Assembly (NCBI GenBank): GCA_907165275.2
Contig: OU015651.1
Span: forward strand, 13,538,501-13,602,500
Source: Zygaena filipendulae
Taxonomy: Eukaryota; Arthropoda; Insecta; Lepidoptera; Zygaenidae
Length of the DNA stretch: 64,000 nucleotides
Direction: 5' to 3'
Made by a program: the position numbers and the translations under genes. The notes beneath the pieces are model-generated. The model ran no database searches, was not told the origin of the DNA, and was given only the letters and a program-made list of their open reading frames with translations. Positions 1 to 12,800 of this stretch are shown here, piece after piece (the stretch's first letter is position 1; the number at the start of each line of letters is the position of its first letter).

Positions 1-44
1 GATAATAACAACAGTATCGCATTATAATACACTTTATTTCAATG

Positions 45-225
45 GGAATTTCAAAGTTCCCACGGAAATTCCAGGATAAAAATTACTCTATATCCTTTTC
101 TGTATACTTCACAACGTATATGCAAATTTTTGTGATGATCAGGTGAGTAGATAAGCCTTAAAAAGGTATCCAACATTAAAAAAAGACAGGCACACAGAGT
201 TATTTTGCATTTATAATATAAATTA
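45..225 (-). mobile_element. Helitron-like fragment, degraded
   Basis: GTTCCCACGGAAATTCCAGG, CTATATCCTTTTCTGTA and a closing CATTTATAATATAAA keep the family order in minus sense. Confidence 0.5.
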
Positions 226-326
226 ATTTTATTCTTGCTCATTATTTTTAGATATTATGAATGTCTGAATTTAGAGCAAAACTTATGTATTTAACTCATT
301 AATTAAATACGTTCTGAATAACAAAT

Positions 327-485
327 CTATACTAATATTAGGTATAAAGAACGAATGATTTGTTTTTTTTTTGTTTTTTTTTAAAAATTCTTTCGTCATT
401 AGAATACTATATTGTCGCTGAGTAACCCGGAATCCCTGCGGGAACTCCGAAATTACCGCGAGTGAAACCTTGGGAACAGCTGGTA
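327..485 (+). mobile_element. Helitron-like element, diverged
   Basis: It opens with TCTATACTAATATTA and closes with CCGGAATCCCTGCGGGAACT, CGAGTGAAACC and CAGCTGG. The usual terminal CTAG has changed to CTGG. Confidence 0.6.
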
Positions 486-489
486 TCGC

Positions 490-1293
490 CACTTGATTTG
501 CGATTATTTGCCAACATTAAAAATCCAAAACGTCTCCCAAAAGTTTTGTTCTATCTGTTTCATAAGCCCCACTGGAGCGAATTGCATTGAACGTACCTCA
601 ATTTACTGCAAATACACAGAATGTAACGGTATATTGATTAACAAAATTGCTTGTTAAAATTACCACACGGGGTCCAGCTAGATAAAATAATAAAAAAAAC
701 AGAAACCTGACATCTGTGAGACTCTGCATAGGATCACGCCTTTTTTCCGGATAGGTAGACAAAAACTATTGAGTTAAAATCCTTATACGTCTTACTTTAC
801 TTTCACATCGCCCATATTCATAGCCCACTTGTTTTCTTGAATTTCGTTTCATAAAACTCTAAAAGCTCGAAATGAAGGCGGTCTAATAAAATTGGGAAAA
901 ATATGATATTATCATCTCCAAATATGATAAAGAAATTCAATCACATAAAATTATCGTAATATCCATAAGCGCTTATCGAAATATTTTCAAACCCTCATTT
1001 AATTTTAAGTCAAGTAGAAAAAGCAGAAAGGCAATTTTGAATTTTGACATATTCTATCTCAAAAATTATTTAAATATAATCAAATTTTCAAACTTTCCTG
1101 CAATTAATTCAGTTGAGTGAACAGGGTAAGATATTAAAAGAGTTCCAACTCGAAGTTACGGTTGGTTTTATGAATTGTTTCTACGAATATTAAGCAATTT
1201 AAATATGATTTATAAAGCGACTGTCACCCGTGGATTTGGAAAGCACCGCGGGATCTCCGTATTCACCTTCCTATGACTTTCTCCAAAGTTTAA
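490..1293. other. Intergenic, nothing recognised
   Basis: AT-rich sequence without convincing coding frames, terminal repeats or RNA-like structure. Confidence 0.5.
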
Positions 1294-1530
1294 CGGCCGC
1301 ACTCAGAGTCGACTTTAATGATTACTTAGTTAAGTATAGATTTTTAAAACAAAACTGCCGCAATCAGTGACGTTCAGTAAATTAATGTTAACTGGCATTT
1401 AATGAGATGTAACTTAATTAGTTAAATGCCAATTAACATTAATTTATTAAACTTGTCTGATTGCGGCAATTTTGTTTAAAAAATCTATACTTAACTAAGT
1501 AATCATTAAAATCGACTCTGAGTGCGGCGG
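1294..1530. mobile_element. Palindromic MITE, copy 1
   Basis: A fold-back element of about 237 bp. The ends are CGGCCGCACTCAGAGTCGAC and its near complement ending GAGTGCGGCGG. The arms run about 110 bp each almost to the centre (AATGAGATGTAAC). The flanks are TAA on the left and TTA on the right. Copies 2 and 3 lie at 24184 and 39951. Confidence 0.85.
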
Positions 1531-2935
1531 TTAGACTTTTATACTTTCTGTGAAAAAGGTACTAAGTATATAACATAAGAGATAGAAGAGACACACAATA
1601 CACACACAAAAGAGTTTCACGGACATTTTAAATCTAAGGAAATTTTGCTGTACACAAACGAACCCCCGCTCGTGTCTATAACTCTATACACGAACGCGAA
1701 CGGGTCCGTTTTTATATTTGGTGCGTTGAACTTATATTATTGTGGGGGAAGTGACATACCTACATAAAGACAACAATCGCCACATCCGGTACCTGTTGGA
1801 CTAGTCAGTAGTCAGTATATTATTATTTTGAACAAGAATAGTATACATACAGGAATAGTATTAACTATATTATCTGTAGTTTGACAGTGCCATCTATGAA
1901 ATTCACCTACTAATCTGTACTAATATTTAAAAAAAAGTGGATAGAAAGCTTCAGTATCCTGGAGTAAATTAAGATATTTTCCATTGTACAAAAAAGAGTT
2001 TACTAGCGTCACTCGGATAAAATTAGTTTAGAATATGTGTAGAGAACAATATTATAATGGGTAGAATTATCTTCTTAAGTCAAGCATTATTTTAGTTATT
2101 TAGGTACGTCAAGGAAGTTCATCTTATACACATGTAAGCACACGCATACTTGTACGTACCTAACGTCAAGCTGAAAGTAAAACAGAAAAGTATAACACTC
2201 GTATAAGAGCAAAGTCATTTTGAAAAATCAATTGCATGATGCAGAGTAAAAAGGTAGGTATGAATTATGAATATGGAGAATGGAGAGGAAAGAGGTTTTC
2301 TGTGTAAAATGACGGGTGACCGTGGAAGGTTAAATCACTATGTCGCTGAAGTAACGAAAACAGTAAAGTGACGATGAGTGAAATGTGTAGATAAAATTAT
2401 ATGGATGTGGTATTTATTATACGTGTATACGCCCTACCACCATGCTTATGGTTTCCTCACAAAAACTATGGTTAAAAAACAAAAACTAAAGTACCTATTA
2501 TTAACAATTTAAATATGACATTTTTATAATATTTTATGTCTCCCTGCTCAAAATGGACCTTGACTCAGCAATATGTCGTGAATCGGGGGACACTCGCGAC
2601 GCTGGTTTTCAGTCAATCCGTCTAAATTTCTAGCGAAAAGTATAACTAAAAATATTATCCATAATAAACGCATCCAAAATGTTCCTTCTCGAATTAGTGG
2701 TTGTGAGCATATTCTACGAGCACTGCACGAAATATGCGGGCTCCTTTGTTTCGGAATAAATGGGTTGCGAAGACGTTGAAATTTCTGGAAACAGCAATTT
2801 CGGTTGGCTTATAACACTTTTTGTTCTGTTGTTTTCGCTCTGGTTTCGTGTTATCATAACTTTTCTATCAAAAATCAACAACTGGAAAGTTATAGGTAAT
2901 GGAAACAACAATGAATCAATTTTAATTAATAGTAC
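1531..2935. other. Intergenic, nothing recognised
   Basis: The (ACAC)n run near 1595 and a GC-richer patch near 1665-1705 stand out slightly. A 74-codon frame from 2760 runs on into repeat family A, so it is not believed to be a gene. Confidence 0.5.
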
Positions 2936-3425
2936 ATTTCACAACAAGTTCACAAAACGAACCATTTTTATCCGAGACTTTTAGCAGCCCGAGCCGAAGA
3001 CGAGGGTTGATAGTAATGTCGAGGATAAAATGGTTTTGTGCACTTGTTATAAACTCTGCTTTTCATTTCGATTGCGAAAAAATAAAACAATAGTTTAATA
3101 TAACATTTCTTTCATTAAAATTCAAAGTAAATTAGTACAGTTTTGAATACTGAAGAAAATTGTTTTTCCCAGCATATTGACAGTATTTATATATTAAAAA
3201 ACACATTAGGCAAGTTAGTAAATTAAAGTAAATATTATAAAATAAGAAATTTTATCTATGAACTTCTTTTGTGTTTGGCTGTATGGCTCATTTTCTTTGC
3301 CTTAATATAGATAAATTTATGAGTAGATACGTTAAGGCACTTGTGCACAAAATTCGATTTTTTGCAGCCTACATCCTGCACAAACAAGCACTTTCAGAGC
3401 GTGAGAAGTGAAAACATTATTTTCT
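2936..3425 (+). mobile_element. Repeat family A, copy 1
   Basis: This stretch matches, in inverse sense, 57565-58190. It contains a hairpin-like piece at 2938-3055 with ends CACAACAAGTTCACAAAAC and its near complement GTTTTGTGCACTTGTT. An AT-rich part follows, then a conserved block around TGTTTGGCTGTATGGCTCAT and CACTTGTGCACAAAATTCG. No protein is evident. Confidence 0.65.
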
Positions 3426-3429
3426 CATA

Positions 3430-3819
3430 CATTTTTATTCGTTTTTAAGCTGGTAATAAGTTCGATTGCATAAAACTTTTTTTATTTTGTCTAGTTCCGT
3501 GTCTTTAAATTTAGTGATTATATTCTCTTTGGACTGCTTTCTTCATCAACATTGTGTCTGTTTGTCAATGTCAAAAACAGAAGTTTGTAATTAGTAAAGA
3601 ACCTTAAATTAACATATTTGAGGTGTTCTAATTGTATTCATATCTAATTAATTAAAGCAATTTGGGTAATTGTAACACTACCTGATGTGTATAGCTTTAT
3701 GATGATACTTAGGTGTAGTTCACAATTTCATAAGTAATCTCTGCATAGGTATGAAGATATGATGGAATACACGCTCTAATTTATTGGACAGAGAAACTTC
3801 AAAAGAATTTCCATAAGCT
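3430..3819. other. 5' flank of the membrane-protein gene
   Basis: Sequence upstream of the start ATG, presumably 5' UTR and promoter. No clear TATA box or initiator can be chosen. Confidence 0.4.
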
Positions 3820-6800
3820 ATGGAAGGTTTATCCGAACACAGTTTGAATTCAATAGAATATGGCGAAGAAAACGAAGGTGCATCCAAATCGGATTCGAGT
3901 TCGTCTCGTCTGCGCTCCCTGTCCGCATTTAATACTGATGCGTCTAGTGTTAAATTGATCAGACGTAATTTCCATCTGCAATTCATTCCTGAGGTATTGT
4001 TTTAGCCTTGAATATTAAAGTCCAAATATTTTGATCCCTCTACGAGTTTTTGATGAGCCTAGGCGTGTCTATACAGGGTAGAATTTAAGTCATTGCCTAT
4101 AAATAAATAATAATCAGTGTAGTATTGCTTTTCGTGGTACCAGCTTTAAGCTTAATTAGGCTTTCAATAGATATTTCATAGCATTACGGCTGTTTTTCTA
4201 TGTTATTATAAGTACCTTAATTATTATAATATCATGATATACTTACAATAATTTATTTCTGCTTAGATTGGCGATATCGAAAGAGTACATATGGGGGATC
4301 AACACTTAATATGGAACTGTCTATTGTAATTATTTCCCCACGGTTTCAGCCACGATAAGATGGGAGTTACCGCGGGAATTCCGGAATAAAAAGTATTTTA
4401 TGTCTTTCTCTGTACCCGTGACAACGTTTTGGCAAAATTTCGTGATAATAGGTTGAGCCATTAAGGCGTGAAAGCGTAACAAACAAACTCACTTTCGGAT
4501 TTATAATAGTAAAAATATTAATATTATTCTTTACCGTAATGGCTTTGGGCCTCGACGGACATAGGCCTGCCCAAATTTTTTTTAGGTTCAGTGGTGTTAA
4601 GTGTTTTATCGCCATCTAGTCCCAACTTCCATGTGGCTTAAACCATATTTTAAAATTAATAATAATTAATTAATTATGAAATCGGATCTTCCAGGCACAG
4701 GTATGCTTTATGCACTTATGGAAATTTCAACTACCATGGTGCCATTTGTTAAATTTCAGAAAAAAACTGTAACCAACCGTCCAATGATTCCGGCGAAGAA
4801 ATGTGAGAAGCTCACATTTTTCCGCTCATACATTTCATCTTCGTGCAAAACTGAGATAATTTCCACATTACATTTGAATTTTAATGAGTATGTTACTTTC
4901 TAAGCCGGCGTTATTAAGTTTTGGCTCCGTGATGGTGTAATGTTTGTTTTTCCGCACAGTTTTGTATTTAATTACGTGCGTAATGCATTCTTCAAGAGTC
5001 TACCGACGTCTTACATCTACATTTTCCTCGGCGCGTACGCACCCAATCATCATTTGTACTTAAACAAAATGATACCGTTCAGCTACGGTAAGTATTTACC
5101 TTTAATCACAGAACAGAAAATAACATATAGAAGAGACCTCAACTTAGTTTATTATGAAAACAGATGAAAACCAGTGTTGCCGGGTGATTTTCGCCCACAA
5201 AACTATTCATAACGCACTAAAACATTCATTAATTAACGTAAAGAAATCTCTTAAACGCTTTATGGTTATGTTTTTACTTAGGTCCGTATTCCAAAAGATT
5301 ACTCAAGTCATGAATCTTGTTTTAAAACTAATTTCAAGTAATGCTTTAATTTTAGAACCTTACTTGAAACGCGACAAATAGCTGAGTTATTTCCTTATTC
5401 TAGAACGACGCTTGAGTACTAATCTATACTCAAGCAAAGATTTGATCTTTGTTTACGACTGTCATGTCAAGACCATTCAACCAATCAGAGTTCAAAATCT
5501 CCACTCAAGACTAGTTTCAAGTGATTAGAACTTAAAACGTATTCTATAATAAGATGTACGCTCGAGTTACGATCTGAGCTTAAATCTAATCTCAAGTGGA
5601 ACGTGATCTGAGTCACCTTCTGGAATGCGGAACTTACCTTTTTTCAAAATTAACAGTTTTGGGAATATTGTGGTAAATATACCTACTTGGGATGGCGGTA
5701 AAAGAAGTTTTGGACAAGTTAGAGCATTTTTTAGTAACTCCCTTTGCAACGGTGGCGCGCCTGCCCCGCCTACATGTCCTCTCTAGTTAATTTATTTGCT
5801 CTGTGCCTTTAACCTTCACCTGTTATTACCTTTGACTCTTGACTACATAGTATAAAACAAAGTCGCTTCTCGCTGTTTGTCCCATGTATGCTTAGACCTT
5901 TAAAATTACGCAACGGATTTTCATGCGGTTTTCACCAATAGTTAGAGTGATTCATGAGGCAGGTTTATATCTATAATTTACCCTGGAATTCCTGCGGGAA
6001 CCCCGAAATTACCGCGGGTGAGACCGCGGGGGACAGCTAGTTGAATATATTTTCATCACGATCCAATGAACAGTCGAGAGCTAATATTGCCGTACGTGCT
6101 AGAACCAGCATAGAGTTGAATTCAATAGAATTATATTACAAAAGACAGCATTGTTAACGAAAACCAAATCCAAGAACTCTTCGTCTTAAGATTATATTGA
6201 ATGAAAACTAAACGCGTACCCAGTGTTGGTAGTTTTATATTCAAAACTAAATTCATTTTTGTAAATTAAATAAGATAATATTTAACAAAATAATATAATA
6301 TAAGAACTCGTCTTATGATGAATAAAAATTGATTGAGTATTTCGTATTCCATTATACGAGCTCAGATAACGAGTTAATGTATGTTTTCTAAATAATAAAA
6401 TATGTTTACCTGTTTTATTTTTCAGGTTGTAAATTTGTCTTTATCGCACTTGGACTTCTTGATTTAATCGCATTCAGTGATACAAGTGTTCTGTTGATCG
6501 ATTACTTTTTATTTGGACTTTTTAAAAGGAATCCTTGGAACAGGTATTTCTAACACAATATCCTAAGCATAGTATATTTTAAAATAAAAATAAAATTATA
6601 ATTTACATAATATAAAAATAAAATGTTTCTTATACCTAAGGATCAAAAGTCTCTACTGGACCCACAGTTTTTTTGCGATTTCTTACATTTCTAGGACTCA
6701 AACCTCAGTCGGCCCATTAGAGACTTTTGCTCCTTATAAGAAACAGAATCGATAGACATTAAAAAAAAAAATTGCTGACTGTACATTTTTTCCAAAATCT

Positions 6801-9800
6801 GTAAATGCAGTTCAGAATATCTTAAAAATTTATGGATAGTCTCTTAAAAGCGTTTTCCTGTAAATATACTGGTTAAGGTACCTGTCCTTATCGTCTCGTC
6901 TCAAAAATTCACCCCGTATAAGTTGTCTGGTACCAAAATCCATAGTACAAGCTTAGTACATAGTTTGGGACCAAGTGGCGCTGTGGTAATGTTCAAGGAT
7001 TATCGTTGCTACTATAATAATATTATTATTATAATTTCAGATGCTCCAAAAGTGTGACTCAAATTCGCAACCTAACAGTGAAATGTTACAACTTCACCGA
7101 GTTCATTAAACAATTTCAAAATGAAAAACCTAAATTAAGCATGCTAGGTTATAAACTCAACGATGAAATATTTGAATTGTCGCACGTAATTTACTATCAG
7201 TAAGTTTACTCTAAGTTTATTATGATATCGAAATATTTATGAGATACTAGCTGTGCCCCGCGGTTTCACCCACGCTAAATTCGGAGTTTCTGCGGGAATT
7301 CCGGGATAAAAAGTAGCCTATGTCCTTCTCTGTACCCCTGACAATGTGCATGCCAAATTTCATTCAAATCCGTTCAGCCATTTTTGCGTGATTGAGCAAC
7401 AAACATCTAAATATCTAGACATCCAAACATCCACAATACATGAAATTTATAATATTAGTAGGATAGGCAATTGTCACTATAAGATAATAGGAACCACGGA
7501 ACAGCTTTAGTAGGTACATAAAGAGAAAAGATTTAATTTTTTGTACCTACTATTTTATTTTAAAATTTTTTTGTTTGTTTGTAATGGGTAAACTCCGAAA
7601 ATTCCAAACCGATTTTAAAATTAGTCCATTTATAGGAAGGTACAGTATTTCTAAGTGATAAAGGGTACCTTTTGTCCTGGAATTTCCATGTTAAAATTTG
7701 CTAATTACGAATAAATGGCTGAACGAGTTGGGCACATAATTTACATAGGTAGGTAGGTACGTGTAGAATGTTCCGCACTAACCCATAGAATATTTTTATC
7801 CCGAGAGAATGGGGATGTGGACTACTTCTGAAAATCAAAATTCTAATTAGTCCGTCAGTTAGAAAATAAAAAAACAATAGACACGTATTTTTTGCTTTTT
7901 CAAATAAATTAAAATATACAGAGATAAAGCGCATTAAAGTTTAGGGTGAGGGGGTCGTGACGTCACTAACCGCTAAAACCGCCATACAAACTGTCAGAAT
8001 AGTGACGTCACGCGAAATTTCAACTCAATATATCGCCGTTATTTTTTATTACGTAAAAAAAGAAAAAATACGTGTCCAATATTTTTTAATAATCTACAAG
8101 ACGGACTAAAAAATAGAAATTAGTGCAACATGCCCATTGACAAATGAATGGGGGTGCAACCGCGGGGAAAGCTAGTAATGAAATTTTTCCTTGCCTCTCT
8201 AAACCGCAAAATATTGTTTTCCTTCCCAGAAACCGCATACGTCTAATGACAGGCATGCGACATTTCCAATCATACTTTATTGTTTATTTCATTCTTATGT
8301 GGATGTTAGCTGCTTTACATTACAAGCAAATCTATAAATGCTATATTTGGAAGGTACGGTCTACTTCATATTCATTGAATATGCTTGGTTTCCACGACAC
8401 AAGCTAATAATAGCTTACTGTGGGATCAAGTAGATCTGTGTGTTGTGATGTGGATTATTATTATTATTGAGGTCTCTAATTAAAATTCAAATTTTATCAA
8501 TAATATTTCATTCTGAATTTCTTCTTATTTTTCTTTATTTTGGATTAGTCCATACAGGCTATTATTAATATTTTCTTTTATTATTGCCTCTATTTAAATT
8601 TTATCACACAATGCCACTTTGTTTCAAACCAAGCAAAACTTGTAGATAATATGGTACAAATTACAATAATATGGTTATCAACTTACCAGACAGCTGATAT
8701 TGTAATACTAATTGTTTTGTTTGCTTGGCAGTGCCTACACCAACGATGCTGTGTTTATATATTCTGTTTTCCTTAAATTTGATGTACCTATTATCACAAC
8801 TTTTTCATTTATATATTATTTTCATATATTTTTTTATTTATATCATATTTTTATAATTTTCTATCAATATATTTTCAGACTTTGCATAAAGTGCATATGT
8901 TTTTGAACATTATACTTGTTATTGCGTTTTTACATCTGATAATGGCATATTATGATAAAAAATTTAGATATATACCGGAAATCAGTGGATTGCCAACGGA
9001 AACTGATAGAATTCTTTGGGTGAGTTGTCTAAAGTCCTTAATAATTATCTACACACATAAAATGCTTTGTCCTGAATGACTGATGGATTAACGCACAGCC
9101 TAAACCGCTGATCGTAGAGACCTGAAACTTGGAGGGTGTGTTCTTTATATGACGTAGGCATCTGATAATGGATTTTTTTAAATTCAACCCTTAAGGGGAT
9201 GAAAAGGGGTTGCAAAGTTTGTATGAAACAATTCCGCGGGAACTTCGAAATTATCGCGGGTGAAACCGCGCGGGACAGCTAGTTATCTATAAATCTGAAT
9301 GTGAGTTTATCTGTTTGTTTGTAACGCTTTCATGCCTTAATTACTCAATATCATGAAATTTCGCATTCAGTTTGTTAGAGGTACAGAAAAGGATCCCGGA
9401 ATAAATACGGGTAAAACCGCGTGAGACAGCTTGTTAAATTACTATTAGCTTGTTCATTTGTTTGTTACGATTTTACGTCTTAATTATACTCAACGGACCA
9501 TTATAAGATTTCGCATAGAAACTGTAAGGAGTATAGAATGGGACGTAGGGTACTTTTTGTCACGGAATTCCCGTGGGAACTCCACAAATAACGCGAATGA
9601 AACCGCGGCGAACAACAAACGAGAAACATGACATGCCTAGAGTTATTTGAAAAGTTTTCCTGTTTAAGTTTTTCCTGAGCATAATAAATAGGCATGTTAA
9701 GGAAACTCAAGATCATTCAAAAGGCAATAGAGAGCAATGGCCCGCAAGATCAAAGTACAACGAAGAAAATCTAAATTAACCGGCATAACTCAAAGTATGG

Positions 9801-12800
9801 TATTGCAAAAGAATGGTAATTATTACTACTAAAAAAAGCGACACGACAAGGGAGACAAACCCTTCGACTTTAAGCCACAACGAAGTAGTAGACCTAAAAG
9901 TGATATACTTACCGTTGTAGGCTGTTACTGCTGTGTGTTGGACAACATCAACTTTAATTTTGAACCCAAAGTCCATCGCTAAACAGATAAATTAGATATT
10001 GTAATTAATTTCAGACTGCTGATCTAGACTTGGTGGCCGAGTCGATGATGGCTCCACCAATCCTACAGTTGATAACAGCGAGAAGTGAAGAAGAGGCAAG
10101 TATTAAATGTTAAATATGTATCTATATTTAATTGATTACCTTGACTTATAATTTAAACAGCTATAAAAAATATCAGAAAACACTTATAAAAACTCCCTTG
10201 TGTGGAGTTTACTTGGTATTATCGATTAAAAAACGCTAGTCTTGTCTTTTTCCTTAAAGTATTACTTTTGTTCATGTTACAGGTCAATATAGCAAGCGAT
10301 AGCACACAACTGGTGGTTTCGAATACCATTTACTACATATTCAAAGGATTTGTAATGCACAAGCTTAAACAATACATCGATTCGTATGCCGGAGTTTATA
10401 TCCAATACACAAAATTCAGTTAGTTAATCATTAACATAATAATCAATCACAAATAATAATAATAAAAAAACAAAAACAAAATTATAATGTTCTTTAGAAT
10501 TAATATTAAGATTTCTGAGTTGGAAAGTCATAATACTTATGTAAATTCATAATATTGCAGATCAGCACGGTTGGTTTTATTTTTGGCCAATATATTTCTC
10601 AACTTTCTACTTTGGTGATTTATACTCCATAGTGTTCATATTTTTGAATTGCTGCCAAGAACTTATGACTTTTGTGAGTTCCTTTTTCTCTGCCTTTTTC
10701 TTTCTATGGACATTATTTATGATAATTTGTTGGTCATTAGAAAATTACGAGGCTCTTGAGAGATTACGAGAACCCGGCTTAATTTGTTTTTATTGTACTA
10801 TTTATAGCAATTTTCTTCATTAAACTGTAGTATTTTAACATAAATTCATCTGTTTATATTATGTATGTAGATATGGAAGCTAAAGTTGTTAAATAAGCAA
10901 TAGCAAATAAACATCTAAAAGTGAATTCATAATTGTTAGGTGTCATTAAGTGTGATAAGGCTGTAATAAGGCTAACAGGCAAGTCTCTCTGTTGACACAT
11001 TGATAGAAAGTGTAATATCGTTGTATACCATCAAGTATGATAAAAATTCAGGCGAAGCAATGCATGTGATAAAATATTGTTCAGTATTATTAAAAAACAC
11101 TGACATATTATTCTTAAAAACTGATCTGTATTCATCAGATCTGCAGTGATCTTCAATTTTGCTTATTTGTACCACAGTAGTAGGTAACTCAGTAAAAGAA
11201 CATTTAAAAAACTTGTCAAACAGATAGTAAAGGCAAAGACGCATCAAACGCGTGATGGGGATTTTGCTTTGTGTACTGGTACCAGATGAACCTAGTCACA
11301 TAGAGAAAATCGAAATCAAACCGTTTCTTTGGAGGAAAAAAACGCCTCGTCCTGCAATCGGTTTTAATTTACCGTCTGCTTGATTAACATTAGGTGCGAT
11401 GTACAAATAGCTAGCTAGCTATTTTTGAAATTGATTAGGTACCATTGCAATGACATGGAACGTCAAAACTTTCTAGTGCCCGGCTGGCTACCACCGCCAC
11501 CTTCAAGTTCAAAATCTGTTCCCAAGCGCACAACGGTGTGTTCCAGCAGCCTCACTTAAGCCTGTTCTCATTCCAGGCTAGGTGTGTTTACAATATTCGA
11601 CCACGCTCACTTAACCTGGTGAGCTGTGGTCAAACGCCTAGCCGGTTCACAATAAACAGAATTTTTTGGAGCCGGCTGTGTTTTGTTTCTGACTCTAAGC
11701 CAAAACCAGTTTGATGCTCGGAGAAACAAAATGGCTGCTATGCGTTAGTTGAAGTAGCGACTTGCTGCAACCATCTGCTAGACCTGGACCAATCTGTTCC
11801 AGATAATAACATTCCAATGTCTCGTCGAAGCGATAGTGTGCGAGTGGCGTTTGGCTAACAGGATCATTACCAGCGTACTGCTGGTCTTGACTGGTGTGCT
11901 TATCGTCACATTAACTGGATTCACGGTTAGTATTAAAATTGATTGTACCAATAATTAACAATAAGACAACGCTGCTGAGTTTCTTAACAGTTCTTCTCAG
12001 TAGAGCGTGCGTTCCGAACTGACAGTAGTTCATCAACTTAATTATAAGAACCGCTTGCTGGCGATTATAAGTGATTGTACTGATCCTAAGTAATAAATAT
12101 ATTTTGAATTTTGAATTTTTGAAAAATTGAAAATAGGAATGAATGTGTTATTAAATTTTATCCATAATATTATGGCATCTTTTTGACAAATATTCTTTGA
12201 TACTCGTTTGCACTGAATAAACATGCCAACTTTCTAATCAAAGTAAATCAAAACCATAATCAATGGAAATAACGCAATCTGCTTGTGTAATTCGTAATAA
12301 TCAAATATTTTTGCGAATTCAAAAGCTCCCCAAGTCATTATCAAGGCGATGAATATTTCAAACTACTATGTACCTATTTATTTTGTTCATCTTTAACAAT
12401 AACTTTATCTAACTTTCAGAATCGTGTAATAGGAACAATACTGGCAAAATGTGCTTTAATCTTGCTAGAAATAATAGTTTTGTATCTGCTGTATCCGTTT
12501 CGGCGATTGGTGGACGATATCACGTTCCATCATGGAATAGCTCCTGCTGCCATCAGAGTGTGCAACTTGAGGTTCGCAGGCGTGTACTATTCTGTAAGTC
12601 ACGACTTTTATTAGTTGTGTCCCGCGGTTTCACCCGCGTTAATTTCATAGTTCCCGCGGGAATTCCGGGATAAAAAGTACCCTATGTGTTAATCTGATGT
12701 ATAAGCTATATCATTGTAAAATTTCATATAAATCTATTCAGTAGTTTTTGCGTGAAAGAGTAACAAACATCCATCCATCCATCCATACATACTTACAAAC

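Noticed and set aside
2760..2984. 74-codon frame with a hydrophobic stretch, plus strand
   Set aside because: It runs into repeat family A and has no splice partner or family resemblance.
10972..11247. 91-codon minus-strand frame in intron 10
   Set aside because: No domain, no splice context, and it lies within an intron of a well-supported gene on the other strand.
12449..12673. Plus-strand frame overlapping exon 11
   Set aside because: It is an alternate-frame shadow of exon 11 running into a Helitron-like element.
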